Source of the DNA: Brachypodium distachyon
Taxonomy: Eukaryota > Streptophyta > Magnoliopsida > Poales > Poaceae
DNA: 64,000 nt
Direction of reading: 5' to 3'
Assembly (NCBI RefSeq): GCF_000005505.3
Contig: NC_016134.3
Coordinates: 21,218,584-21,282,583 of the forward strand
The notes under the pieces were generated by a model. That model made no database searches and was not told where the DNA came from. It saw nothing but the letters and a program-made list of their open reading frames with translations. Below are positions 1 to 12,483 of the stretch, one piece after another. The stretch's first letter is position 1. Every line of letters begins with the position of its first letter. A program made the position numbers and the translations under genes.

Positions 1-1250
1 ACAACATATTTGCAAAGACAATTAGACTATGTTCATGATAATTAGTTCAAGCTAATCAAATTACTTATGAACTCCCACGAAAATCAACATCCCTCGGGTT
101 GTTTAGTGACACATGATCCAAATCCACTACACCAAGTCCGATCATCACGTGAGATGGAGTAGCTTCAATGGCGAACATCAACATGTTGATCATATCATTC
201 ATATGACTCATGTTTAACCTTTTGGTTCCTTGTGTTCCGAGGCCATGTCTGTACATGCTAGGCTCGTCAAGTTAACCAAAGTATTTCTGCATGTGTAAAA
301 CTGGCTTACACCCATTGTATGTGAACGTAGAGTTTATAACACTCGATCATCACGTGGTGCTTCAAAACGATGAACTTTTGCAACGGTGCATACTAAGGGA
401 GAACACATTATTATCTTGATATTAATAATGAGGGATCAACTTATAATGCTACCGTCGTCAACTAAGCAAAATAAGATGCATAAAAGGGATAAACATCACA
501 TGCATAAATAATGTGACATGATATGGCCTTTCTTCATGTGCCTTTGATCTCCATCTCCAAAGCACGAGCATGATCTCCATCATCACCAGCCTGTCGCCTA
601 GGTCCTCGGGCGTCAAGTATAGTTGCCTCCACCAACTATTGCTACTACAACTATTGCTACTACTAGCGATAAAGTAAAGCAATTGCATGGCGATAAAAAC
701 ATTGACACGAAGGTCATACAATAATTAATGAGACAACCTACGGCTCCTGCCGGTTGCCAAACTCATCGACATGCAAGTCGTGAAATATTACAAAACATGA
801 TCATCTCATACATCAAATATATCATATCATATCTTGGCCATACCACATCGCATGCCCCTGCAAAAACAAGTTAGACGCTTCTACTTTGTTGTTGCATGTT
901 TTACGTGGCTTTAGGGGCTGCACTAAAAGAACCGTTCTTACTTACGCAAAAGTCACAACGGTGATATACAAATTGCTTATTAACCATATAGGCCTCCCAT
1001 TGCAAATCAGATTTCAACTATAGTGGGAGAGACAGACACCCACTAGCCGCATATGCAATACAAGTTGCATGTCAATTGTGGAACCGGTCTCTTGTGCGAT
1101 GACAAGTAAGGTTGGTCCGAGCCGTTTCATCCCACTATCCCGCAAAATCTGAAGTGCACAAAGAGGTAGCAACATGAACATCAACGCCCACAACCAAGTT
1201 GTGTTCTACTCGTACAAAACATCTACGCATAGATTTAGCTCTGATACCAT
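1..1250 (-). mobile_element. Internal 5' leader of an Angela/BARE-type Copia element (cut by window edge)
   Basis: This sequence lies directly inside the LTR at 1251-3022 and next to a tRNA-Met-type primer-binding site, so on the minus strand it is the region downstream of the 5' LTR. No gag or pol reading frame is present. The longest minus ORFs (63 and 87 codons) match no domain I recognise. Either this is the long untranslated leader of an autonomous element, or the element is one of the non-autonomous Angela-like derivatives. The second LTR and the target duplication lie outside the window. Confidence 0.75.
1238..1249 (-). promoter_or_regulatory. Primer-binding site, tRNA-iMet type
   Basis: On the minus strand this reads TGGTATCAGAGC, the standard initiator-Met primer-binding site of plant Copia elements. 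It sits one base inside the LTR boundary, which fixes the orientation of the element. Confidence 0.9.
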
Positions 1251-3022
1251 TGATGGGTTCGGTGCATGGAAAACAAAAATTTTCCTACGAGAAGTGTGGA
1301 AGAAACCCAAGATCATATATACTAGATGTAAGCAACGAGAGGAATTATGAGCATCATACCCTCATAGACCACAAAGCGTTACGATCACGGGATCGTTGTA
1401 GGCGTAGTGGAACTTTCGATGAGATCAATCTCAGTGCAGAACCGACGACACCTCCTTGGTATCCATACGTTCAGCTTCACGTCGTCTCCTCCTTCTTGAT
1501 CCAGCAAGCGAGGGGAAGAGGTCGATGAGATTCCAGCATCACGACGACGTGATGGTGGCTATGGTGGAGAGCTCCACGGGCAGGCTTTGCTGCGCGCGAG
1601 AGAGGAGGAGAGTGGCTCAGGGGAGAGAGATCCAGCTGAGGGCTTGGTGTGTTCTCTCCTCCGCCCCTCACCTCTATTTATATAGGGGGTGGTGGCCAGG
1701 GTTTGCCCCTCCTCCAAGAAAGAGGTAGGACCGGCCGGGGGGGGGGGGGGAAAGGAGTCCCCGGGAGGACTCCCTCCCCACGAACTCCTCCCCCACGTAC
1801 AGTTCTCCACGGTACGGTGGAGTTGTTCCTCCCCTTTCCCCCTAATGGGTCTAGGCCCATTAGGGGATAACTAATTAGATTGCTCTAATTAATTAATATA
1901 AAGGCCCAATTAAATTCTCAGAAATATTCTGGAGCATTCCAGAACCTTTTGGGAACTTTCGGAACCTTCTAGAACATTCCCCGTCGATACCGGAAAATAT
2001 CCCAAACTTTTCTGAAACCCTGAAACAGCTTTCCCATATATAATTCTTTATCTCCGGACCATTCTGAAGCTCCTCATGATGTCCTGGATCCCATCCGAGA
2101 CTCCGAATCAATATTTGATATCACCATTTATTATCTCATCAAACCCTAGCGACATTAAGCGTTAAGTGTGTGACCCTACGGGTTCGAGAACATGTGGACA
2201 TGACCGAGACACCTCTCCGATCAATAACCAATAGCGGGACCTGGATGTGCATAATGATTCCCACATATTCCACGAAGATCTCATCGGTTGAACCACGATG
2301 TTGAGGATTCAATTAATCCGGTATTCTATTCTCTTTTCTCGCGATATATTACTTGCCTGAGATTTGATCGTCGGTATCACCATACCTAGTTCAATCTCGT
2401 TACCGCCAAGTTCTCTTTACTCGTACTACAATATAATATCCTGTGACTAAACACATTAGTCACATGCTTGCAAGCTCATTAGGATGTTATATTACCGAGA
2501 GGGCCCATAGATATCTCTACGTCACATGGTGTGACAAATCCCAATCTTGATCCATACAACCCAACAAGCACCTTCCGAGATACCTGAAGAACACCTTTAT
2601 GATCACCCAGTTACGAGATGACGGTTGATGTCCACAAAGTATTCTTCTGGTACCAGGGAGTGGCATGATCTCATGGTCTAAGGAAACGATACTTGACATA
2701 ATAAAAGCATTAGCAATTTAAATTTAAATGACACGATCAAAAGCTATGCTTAGGTTTGGGTCTGTCCATCACATCACTCATAATGATATGATCTCGTTAT
2801 TAAATGACAACACATGTCTATGGTTAGGAAACGTTAACCATCTTTTAATCAACGAGCTAATCTAGTAGAGGCGTATTAGGGACACGGTATTTGTTTATTT
2901 ATCCACACATGTATTTAGTTTCTTGTTAATACAATTATAGCATGGATAATAAAGCTTTATCAAGAACACGGAAATATGAATAATAACAAATTTATTATTG
3001 CCTCTAGGGCATATTTCCAACA
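1251..3022 (-). repeat. 5' LTR of Angela-type Copia element (1772 bp)
   Basis: Read on the minus strand, the LTR begins TGTTGGAAATATGCCCTAGA, the recognised start of Angela/WIS/BARE LTRs, and ends CCCATCA, giving TG...CA termini. The length matches this family. A TATA-like box (TATATAAATAG, minus) lies near 1674-1686 in the expected promoter part. The GC-rich stretch around 1640-1860, with a G tract at about 1739-1750, produces several overlapping spurious ORFs. The flanking bases after 3022 are GTTCA. Confidence 0.93.
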
Positions 3023-4153
3023 GTTCATGTGCAGGTAGTCGATGCCGTGGTCGAGTGTTCATCGACGATCGCCTTGCGTCACTTTGTCTCCTCAAGGCGG
3101 TGGAACAGAGGAGGAAGAGGAATCCGATGGTGGACAACAACTGAAGAGAAGGGTATTACGGCAAAAGTTTTGAACGACGTGTCTGGCTGAACCACAGATA
3201 GACGACCTAGGTTTGGCAGGGAAGGTAAATGCGAAGTTCCATCGCACGCAAAATTATGATTAACACCCTGCATGTCAACGTCGGCAGCATGTGTCGCTAA
3301 TTTATGCATGAATTTGACCATTTGGACTAAAGCGAACGTCTCGGCCAAGTTCATGGATCCGCTTTTCAAATTTGTTGGTTTATGGATGAAAGTGAACATC
3401 CTGCCAAGTTAATCTACCCAGCATGCAATTTCCTCATAATGTATTGATGAGATTCCTAAATTTGTCCTCGGTCTACATCAACTGTTATGCTCCGTGGATG
3501 TGTGTCTTGGTTGTGCGTACGAAGAAAAGGGATTTCCCGATTAGAGTTTATTTCCCCCACAAAGGTAGAACTAGGAAAAAAGTTAAGGGATGGAAAATTG
3601 AAATACAGAAAAAGTTTAGTTCATTATCAAAGCCATCACCATCCTAGAGATTCATGTCATCAGCTTTCGAATCCAACCTAGTGGATCTGTTACAGTGTTT
3701 CCACATAATGAAAAGGAAACGATAATTCTATCTTCAGGGTACACAACTACCTAACACCAAATGATCTGAAGATGACTTGGCTGATCCTTTGCTTACCAGC
3801 ATTGCTAAACCAATACGTCGCATGAATTGTTAATCTGGTGTGAAGAATACTGGGTACCACTTTTGCTCCCTTTTTCTACCAATGGATGTGTAAAATGGTG
3901 CCGACCGGCGACCAGCAACCACAGCGCACATCCACGGAGTACTATACTAGTTCAAGGCGGCTAACGAGTAACGCCTACATCATCGCCATGCGTTCAGCTC
4001 CAAAACAATTTGTTCTGCGTCAGTAGCGTCATGGCAAACTTAGTTTCATCCATATGCAAAGATGGTAGCAGCTTGAAGACCAAATGGGTACAAGTCGCGT
4101 GATGCAAGTATATCAGTGACACCGGAAACTTTGAACGTCCAGACACAAGTGCA
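3023..4153. other. Intergenic, no gene recognised
   Basis: The sequence between the Angela LTR and the retroposed LINE tail has only short ORFs (up to 106 codons) without recognisable domains. It is probably the distal 3' flank of the ZNF511-like gene, which is transcribed leftward toward it. Confidence 0.5.
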
Positions 4154-4605
4154 CCCTGAAGAATATTTTTTTTTAGAGCAAAAGGGCCTCGCCCCCGTTC
4201 CATTCATCTCGATAAATGAAACAATATCCAGTTTAGACGGTTTGTAGCGCAACCGACAAGCCAAAAAGCATCTAGTTCAATTCGCAAAAGCTAAACGTTA
4301 TTACAGCCCAAAATGAGCAGAGAAACTGCAATAGACAGACAGCAAACTTCCAGCTTCTCGGCATCCAGCCAACCTCAGAGTATAGCAAGAATAGGACAGC
4401 CTTCAGGAGTGGACCATTCACTTGCAGCAGAGGCGTCCTTCAGGGATTGAGCCTGTAGACCCTGACAAGCACACATTGGCATTGAAACAGCCTTCCTCCT
4501 CTTCAACGCGAGAGCAACCTTGGAGTCTGCATGGATCTGGCTTCTAGCAGCAGCAGAATATGCTCCAGCGCCTGCCAATTTGCGCTTGTGCCCTGAAGAA
4601 TATTT
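4154..4605 (-). mobile_element. 5'-truncated LINE 3' end with 15-bp target-site duplication
   Basis: The 15-mer CCCTGAAGAATATTT occurs at 4154-4168 and again at 4591-4605, bracketing a 422-bp insert. The insert starts with a T run (4166-4174), i.e. a poly(A) tail on the minus strand, and just inside it is the GGGGGCGAGGCCCTTTTGC-type tail usual for grass LINEs. A short open stretch on the minus strand (4375-4578) may be the end of a LINE coding region. The duplication and tail are the signature of target-primed reverse transcription. It lies within 70 bp of the ZNF511-like stop codon, so it is close to or inside the 3' UTR. Confidence 0.85.
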
Positions 4606-4673
4606 GTCCGTACAAAAAATGATACTTGCAAATAGTCAGGCTGTCATAATAAAGAGAGTGGCAGCAAGTGTCG

Positions 4674-7244
4674 TCATTTTGCTTCTGGCTGGGAGACCTG
4701 CTTGTTCTGCTTAATTGACCTCGGGACAAAAGTAAGACCACGAGAACGACGGTGGCCGAAGGTGATGCTTGAAGGAGTCGAATCTGCGGTGCTCAGCTTT
4801 GATACAGCTGAGGTAAGCTCATCCATCTTCTGTTCGACCTCCATATCATTATCCTTGGCCTCCTTATGGTGATGTTTGTTTTCTATTGACTCCTTATGGT
4901 CGTGTTGCTTGGGTCGATATCTCCATTTCGTTTGCCTTGGGCTCTTTCCATCAACATCCATCAAAGTATCCCGCGTCTCTTCTCCCTTGTACCTCCAATG
5001 GTACTTCTGACGATGGCGCTGGGAAGGTTGCGCCTTTTTAAAGAATTCAAATGACTTGGGAAACTGATGCTTATCAATAAGGTGCTGCTGCCGACTTTTG
5101 TAGGTCTTCAACTTCACCACACAACCCTCCACCAAACACTCATACTGTTTAAAAAAAAGCATAATTTCAGCATATAAAGGGTAGTCCAAAGTCATATCGG
5201 TAAATTTGCAGAAGTGTGAAATGCAGGTATATGCTCAAATAGCTGAAAAGGACAACATAACTATGTGAATGCTAATGGATGCCGCAACTGATAACTAAAA
5301 ATAATTTTAAGATAACCTTCCAAAAACACATTATACTGGAAATATCGAGTTTGTGTCAAATCTACCATTGTCCAATTAAATTAATATGTCAACAATTACT
5401 TGTGCGGCAAAGGAGTAGATGCTATTACCATTGGAAAACCATGAGCAACTTTTGCTTCGAAGAAGGAATCATGTGCCTCAGAAATATGAATACTCAGCAA
5501 CCTTGAAGTTGGATATACTCTTGAACATACAGAGCATGAAGCAGTATGCCGAGTGCTGTAGTGGTCTTCAAAGTCTTCCAAGCAATCTAGATGGGCACCG
5601 CAACCAGCAATTGGACAACACACCGTGCTGCAGGAATTTTTACACACGTGATGAATCAAAGGAACAATACCAAATATAGTTCATAACATGAAGACAGGAA
5701 CTGCAGTATTAGCAGCTATCAGGATAAAACACACACCTATCATTGTGAAGTATGAACCTTTTTTTTTTGAGGAATTGTGAAGTACTCCCTCCGATCCATA
5801 AAAAGTGTCGCCCATTTTGTACTAAGTATAAATTTTGTACTAAGTGAGCGACACTTTTTATGGATCGGAGGGGGTATGAACCTAGGAGAGTTAAGTTTGT
5901 AGATGCCCAATTGTCATTTGCTCAAACATTTACAATTATTGCACGCAACGAATTTATGTGTCTGACATGCAAATAAATAGATATATAATGCACACATTCC
6001 ATTTTTGATCTACAAGACACAGTCATAATGAAGACAAGAATATAGTGTTAGTTTAACTAGATTTTTCTATATCCAGTAGATATTGCAGTGCATATGAGAC
6101 GACTCATACCTGTCAGAACTGTATTGTGGAGTACCTATATAGGATAGAAATCAAAATATACCAAATAGCTCCACATGATTATCTTCTATTCTAATCCAAC
6201 GTCACCCAGTTCCATCATATGGCTTACAATTTCCATGTAGCCTTCTGAGCGAAGCAATGCAGAATCACACTAATTTTGTGGATAGATGAGAAATTGCTCG
6301 CACGGCAAGGGCCCTTGTTGATTTGAATAACCAATTTCAATTTGCCTCTCACTATCAGATTAATGTTGAACCTCCTCTATATGAGAGAAGGGTAAGTCTG
6401 GTGTTGTGAAATGGACAACAGAAAAAGACTTAAGGCAATTGCAAATATTATCCTGGTTATAGGTCACTAGCACAGTAACATCAGCACATACAAAATGACA
6501 AGAAATGATATGATGTATAATCTAAAAACAAATCGCCATGACCAGTAAATGACATCCAAAGATCATTAACCACCTCACGCTTGCCACATCCATCTTCTCA
6601 AGTTGATACCGGTCATCATCTGAGAGATCCAGCGCAACCTACAAACATCCACACAAACACTTGAGGGTACGATTTTGCACAGTATACAGTTAACGAGTAC
6701 AGAAGACTCCCCCGCAAAGAAAAAAAAACGAGGTACAGAAGACGCATGCTAACTGGGAGTCTGGGACAGACAGAAATCCACTAAGTTTCAGTACATACAA
6801 ACTACTCTAAGTTGTATCGCGGTTCTTTATGTAAATTCAGTGGCAGCACAAATAATTGGACACTGTAGGAACAAACTTAAGAATGGTTCCTGCAAGTAAG
6901 AAGGTGCCACGCAGTATTAGGCACCAACTTTTAAAGGTAAATTCAACTTGAGGTTTCTCCAAAATCGCGAAGATCGCCCGTCAAAAAAAAAAATCGCGAA
7001 GATCTTCCGGGTCAAATAGGGGAACCTACAAGGAGGGAGGGAGGGAGGGGGGGGGGGGGCATACGTGTTTAGCGAGCAGTTCGCGTTCCATGTCGCCGGC
7101 AGCGAAGAAGGGGTCGTCGGGAGCCAATCGCCGCCGTGTGCCCGCCCAAAAACCTAGCGACGTCCCCAGCGCTTTAGGGGCCTCGGTCTCCCCATCGTCA
7201 CCCCGCGCGCAGACCTCCATGGCCTCGGCCGGCTTCTGCTGCAT
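4674..7244 (-). CDS. ZNF511-like C2H2 zinc-finger protein, four exons
   Basis: Exons on the minus strand are 7244-7065, 6638-6574, 5627-5429 and 5144-4674, all with GT...AG introns and consistent phases. The predicted protein is about 304 residues. An alternative start codon lies in frame at 7220. Three C2H2 fingers are visible: C-x4-C-x12-H-x4-H early in exon 3, C-x2-C-x12-H-x4-H later in exon 3, and C-x4-C-x12-H-x4-H at the start of exon 4. Finger spacing and the text around them match the eukaryotic ZNF511 family, a poorly characterised, probably nuclear protein. The C-terminal third is lysine-, histidine- and glutamine-rich and looks disordered. All exons are open with no stop, so the gene is probably functional. 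Exon 2 (65 bp) is inferred from splice sites and phase only. Intron 3 or its neighbour holds a Stowaway MITE, and a LINE tail sits just past the stop codon. Confidence 0.88.
5785..5874. mobile_element. Stowaway MITE (90 bp) in an intron of the ZNF511-like gene
   Basis: The element begins CTCCCTCCGATCCATAAAAA and ends with its inverted complement, and it is flanked by TA at 5783-5784 and 5875-5876. These are Stowaway (Tc1/Mariner) terminal repeats and target duplication. It lies in the intron between exons 2 and 3. Confidence 0.92.
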
Positions 7245-7962
7245 CCTGCCCTTCTAGATCCGCCGATCGGTCAGCTGCGCTCGCCGCGTCGATTCCCGTG
7301 TCGTCCTCTTCCGGAGAGAGCGTGAGACAGAGGTGGGGAATGGCGATTCGAATTCACAAGGATGGTCGGATTCCGCGATGCAGATGCAGCTCATATGGGG
7401 AATCAACGGATGGGCCCAGGGAAGGTGATGTGTTCTGCAGCCCAGGCCCAGCTACGCTATTCCCTCCTTCACAAGCCCATGCTGACTGCAGTAGGTTTTT
7501 CCAAATGGAGTATAACTCCCGGTCCTTGCACCAAACATGGATTTGTATAGATTCATATACAAATCTACGTGGGACAGGAAAATATTATTTATTAAAGTCA
7601 GACAAGAAAATCGAACAAAATGTATCAAAAAAGACAAAACAGTGAATCCACCATGCGTATGGTATAAGCCGAAGCAAAGAAAAAAAAAACACATTTCTTA
7701 AGCAAAGGCTTCAATAAGGAACGTCGCACGTGTGCCGGTGATGACGAATGACCTTACATTGAACAGGGGGTTTTAATCCCCAAATCCAAACTTCAATCCA
7801 CCACCTTCAACAAGGGCACGACGAAGTCACGCGACGATATTGCCTAACTTGAAATCAAGTGTTTTCAATGGAGTGCGCAATCATCATCAAAATATCGCTT
7901 ACGGACCAGCAGCAACTTGCATAACTTGGTGCCTCACCATGAGTCGTCGTACGTAGCATCTC
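7245..7962 (-). other. Upstream region of the ZNF511-like gene
   Basis: This holds the presumed 5' UTR and promoter of the minus-strand zinc-finger gene. The first about 120 bp are GC-rich, typical of a grass 5' UTR. No clear TATA box was identified. A 115-codon plus-strand ORF at 7298-7645 has no recognisable domain and is probably chance. Confidence 0.5.
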
Positions 7963-8982
7963 TGATGTTGGTCGGGGTGGCCCGATCTTTCGATGAGATT
8001 GATAGCTCTCGATTTGGGTAGGAGGTGACGTTGACGATCCAACTACAGCCTAAGAGGCAGCGCCTTAGCAATCGATACACCAACTCCAAAGGGTTATTAA
8101 TCAAGCGGGGCACGATCAACCTGACCACGAAGGTCTTTGTTCCTGCAAGCAATCGAAGAACAAGCAAGAACAAGATAAATAGCGGATGCAATCTGAAATT
8201 GCGAATATACTATATCAAACCAATGTCTCAATGAGACGATAAGTTGGGGTTCTGAAAGCGGTAAAGCAGGTGGTCTAACCGACACAGGCGATTACACGAA
8301 GTAGTAGCGATGGCTAACTTTTAACTAAACAAAACTCAAGGCTCCTTAAGGGGGCTCATGAGGTATATAAAGGAGGAGAAAGATGAATTTTCGGCCAACT
8401 TGGGCATGGGGCCGAAATCCAACTCTATCTCTAAGTTTCCTAACAAAACAACAACTCTTTAGGAAACAGAAAAACATATCTGTCAGCTTGTTTTGTCCGT
8501 CACGGTCAGCTCGCGTCGAATCTTCTGGTGGGGCCGGATCCTTTGGAAAGATCTCGAAATTATCTTTCCAACAAGTACTTATGTGCTTAATTTGGACTCC
8601 GGATGCGGCCTGAGTGACTAAAACAAATTCGGGTCTCCTGACACCTGGGACCCGAATCGGATTCAACTTTAATTCGTGATATCTTTCTCTAGTAAGCTCC
8701 GAATCATGTGTCATTTGATTTGTTGGAAAGTATACTTGATAGGCTTCACTTTGAATCTTCCTTTGCAGATATCACACTTCATCTTCACTTTGGACTTGTA
8801 AAATTCAATAAGATGCCTACGTAATAAAACGAGACAAGATAGTAGTACTATCTTGAATTATTACTTCATAAATATGACAATGAAAACAATTATTACTTGA
8901 ATTCACCTGATTATAAATCTTGTCAAATATTATAGAATTGAGGGTACCAAAGGTCGTATTCAAAGTTAGCATGTCCATATCA
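7963..8982 (-). repeat. Solo (or truncated) Gypsy LTR, same family as 44447-49266
   Basis: About 1020 bp begin TGATGTTGGTCGG and end GTCCATATCA, and they align along their length with the LTR at 44447-45476. Flanking 5-mers are ATCTC and ACCTC, a 4/5 match compatible with a worn target duplication of a solo LTR. However, the bases after 8982 (CCTCCTCTTGACAAAG) resemble the polypurine-tract side of the full element, so a truncated element with a few internal bases is also possible. Confidence 0.75.
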
Positions 8983-9552
8983 ACCTCCTCTTGACAAAGT
9001 CCCCGCCCACAACGAACACAAACAAACATGTTGGCATCGCCAAAGGCCGAGACCCAGATCAGCCATCGCAATTCGGGAAGACAAGGAGAACAATCCGTGT
9101 ACCCTCCGGAGAACGCCGACGCCATCACCATCCAGCAGCAAATCTGGCGCTCAACTTCACGCACCCCCGGCCATAGCCTGCAGTGCCACCACCATATGAA
9201 TCACCGCCGCGGGGAGCTCAGCCCCCACCTTTGTGAGCAAGCGCTGCGCAGCAGTGCCATCGTCTTTCTAAAGGCGCTCTTTCAGCCCATTACATTCGGA
9301 ATTAAGCAATTTTCGATGATAGATTGGGATGCCAAGGTAAATAATGGGCAAGTCCCAATCGCGCAACCGAACTAACTCAGAATATCGCGGAGCAGAGGTC
9401 AATACCTAGGCGAAAGAAAATAGTTTGCTCAAAAAAATAATTTTTAAATCCGACAATTGCTCCAAAATACAAAGCATGAAGAGTTCCATCATGTGAACGT
9501 AATCAAATCAAGGCTTAGGACCGCCGATGCCCCCTTTGAATTGACGGGTTAA
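8983..9552. other. Unassigned sequence between LTR and LINE
   Basis: The interval is moderately GC-rich at 9000-9260 with overlapping short ORFs on both strands and nothing recognisable. It may be a remnant of the LTR element's internal region or of older host sequence. Confidence 0.4.
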
Positions 9553-9713
9553 GTTTTTTAAGATAATGGAAGCTTTATTACCTCCGGCCTCTGCATTCAG
9601 AATGCATACAGCCTAAAGTCGTACATTATTCTCAACAATTGAAAAAACATGACCACATTCACAAGTGTGAGAGGCCACACGGAGAACCGATCTACAAAGT
9701 AAGAAGTCTAGAG

Positions 9714-10690
9714 CTAGCACGCCACCCAAACCGGGACATAAACTCCCTGGTGATCCGCTCTAGTCGCTTGGCGCCAGACTCCATCGGTTCCTTGTGCTGC
9801 ACCTTGTGGCAATGCCCATAATCGCAGCCAATTGGTACATAAGAGCAAAACCTGCATACATGATCGAGTGCATTTTCTTTTTATAAAAACAATGTCATTA
9901 CGGCATAACCAAATAGACCAGAAAACTGCCGCCGCCCCTACTAAAATGAGAGGACGCAAAGTCTTGTCAACCCCCTGCAACCATGCCCCAAAAATATGGG
10001 CCATATTATTTGGAGGCGAAATATTAAATGCCAAATGAATTGTTGTCCACATAAGTCTACCCATTGCACAATCAAAAAAAGATGTTGAATCGATTCGTGC
10101 TCAGAACAGAAGGCACAACGTGTATCCCCTTGCCAACTTCGTTTGAGCAGATTATCCTTAGTAAGAATGACCCCCTTACAAAGGAACCAAAGAAAAACTT
10201 TTATTTTGAGTGGAAAATTGAGTCGCCAAAGAAGTCTCGATCTAACTCGAACTCAGGAATCCATAAGAGCTGAATACATTGATTTAACTGAAAAAATCCC
10301 ACTAGGAAGAAGACTCCAATGAAAAGAGTCTGGCTCTGTCGACAATGTAACAGACGCGATAGAGTCAACAATGGCATTCCAAGCCTCACGATGATGTCCT
10401 AACAAGGACCGCCGAAAATCAACATTCAACATAGTTGCTCCAAGAACTGAAGCCACCGAGACATGCTTGTTCCGCACAATATTAAACAAACGTGGGTACT
10501 TGTTGCATAAAGGCATGTCCCCAATCCACGTGTCCTCCCAAAAACGGACCAATTCACCATTACCAACCTTAAACTCGCCAAATTGAAGAAAAGTGTTTTT
10601 GACCCACATTAGCCCCTTCCAGAAATGGGAATCCGTAGGACGACATTTAACTAGGGAAAGAGGTATTTGATACGTAAAAGCGATTGCCAA
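9714..10690 (-). pseudogene. LINE ORF2 C-terminal zf-RVT region (broken)
   Basis: Two reading frames (10690-10253 and 10064-9714) correspond to the region downstream of plant LINE RTs. It contains the GNGELVRFWEDTWIG segment that precedes the zinc-binding domain and the W-SIWLCRND segment near the C-terminus. The frames are separated by about 190 bp with breaks. Confidence 0.75.
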
Positions 10691-12289
10691 ACACCATCCT
10701 CAGTCAGTTTAAACAACCATTTGCTCAGAAGACACTGGTTCTTAGCCTCAAGGTCCACTATGCCAAGACCTCCTTGATCTCGAGGTTGGCACAAAATACA
10801 CCACTTCGCTAACCTATATTTCTTTTTGTGCTGGTCAGATTGCCAAAAAAAACGAGATCTATAAAAATCCAGTCGTTTCCTGACCCCTTTTGGAATTTCT
10901 AAGAAGGACAACATGAAAATAGGGAGGCTACTCAAGACAGAGTTAATGAGTACCAAACGACTCCCATACAAAAGATTGTTGGAACGCCAACTGCTCAGTC
11001 GTTTCTCAAATTGGTCTTCTATACATTTCCAATCTCGATTGCGAAGCTTACGATAATGGATAGGAATGCCTAGGTATTTAAAGGGGAAAGAACCCACTTC
11101 GCAGCCAAACAACCTAGTATAATCATCTTCAAAATCTTTCGCATTACCAAAACAGTACAACTCACTTTTATGAAAATTATTTTTTAGCCCTGAGAGTTGC
11201 TCGAACACACAAAGGATAAGTTTTAAGTTTACTGCCTTAGCCAAATCATGATCCAAAAAAAGGATCGTATCATCCGCATACTGAAGGATTGACAACCCAT
11301 TGTCTACTAAATGTGGGATAACACCAGCGACCAGACGCTCAGCTTTGGCTCTATTAACGAGAGTGGCCAGCATATCAGCGACAGAGTTAAAAATAATTGG
11401 GGATAAAGGTTCCCTTGCCGCACTCCCTTGTTTGTCTGAAAAAAAGGGCCAACGTTATCATTTACCTTAATCCCAACACTACCCTTTTTAACAAAATTTT
11501 CAACCCAGGTGCACCACACCGAGGAGAAGCCTTTTAGCTTTAAAGTTTGTGGCAAAAAAGGCCATCTTACTTTGTCATTAGCTTTTTCAAAATCTATTTT
11601 AAGAATAACCCCATCAAGCTTTTGAGAGTGCATCTCATGGATGGTTTCGTGAAGAATAACGACCCCCTCCATGATGTACCGTCCTGGCAAAAATGCCGTC
11701 TGAGTGGGTTGAATAACGTTGAGCGCTACTGCTGTAACACGATTTTTTGCCACCTTCGTGAAAATTTTAAAGCTCACATTGAGGAGACAAATGGGACGAT
11801 ACTGCTGAATTCTAGTGGCCTCAGACCCTTTCGGCAACAGCGTGATAATCCAAAATTGAGCCTATGAAGAGGCAAGATGGCCTTATGAAAATCTGCAAAG
11901 GGTGCAAGGAGGTCCTCTTTAATAACCTCCCAAAAGGTCTGATAAAACTCAGTTGGAAAGCTGTTTGGGCCTGGGGATTTATTGTGCTCCATTTGAAAAA
12001 TCACATCGCGCACCTCGTCCTCCGAGAATTCTGCCGTTAAAATAGCGTTTTCAACCGGAGACACCTGGGTAATGTCATCCCTCCTAGACTCATCTAATGA
12101 TACATGGCATTCCTCGGGAGGCCCAAACAAATTTTTATAATACGAAGTAATATAGGACTTGAGAGCTTCCTCCCCCTCAATGGTGCCCTCATCCTGCTCA
12201 AGTTTAAAAAATTTCTTATTACGATGACGACCATTCGCAACAAGGTGAAAATATTTAGTATTGCTATCACCTTCTTTCACGTCTTGCAC
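10651..12289 (-). pseudogene. LINE ORF2 reverse transcriptase (broken)
   Basis: Three overlapping frames (12289-11774, 11837-11307, 11373-10651) together cover the RT. The segment YRPICLLNVSFKI and the catalytic YADD box (11269-11280) are typical of plant L1-type RTs. The motif usually reading EKAYDKV has Asn in place of Tyr, and the GVRQGD-type motif is also altered. Together with the frameshifts this shows loss of function. Confidence 0.88.
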
Positions 12290-12483
12290 TTTTGCCCTCT
12301 GACGCCAATAAATCTCTTCTTCTCGGGCTAGCTAAGCCACCCGCTCCTGACACCACCTTTTTACCCCCCATTGAAAATGAGAAAGACAGGAGGATTCGGC
12401 TTTAATATCCAAATCATCAATGATAGCCAAAAGTTTTTGTTTTTTTTTTGTTATAATTACCGCGCAAATTTTTTGCCCAGCCC

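Noticed and set aside
1456..1870. Overlapping GC-rich ORFs on both strands
   Set aside because: They lie inside the Angela LTR and come from its promoter-proximal GC-rich stretch.
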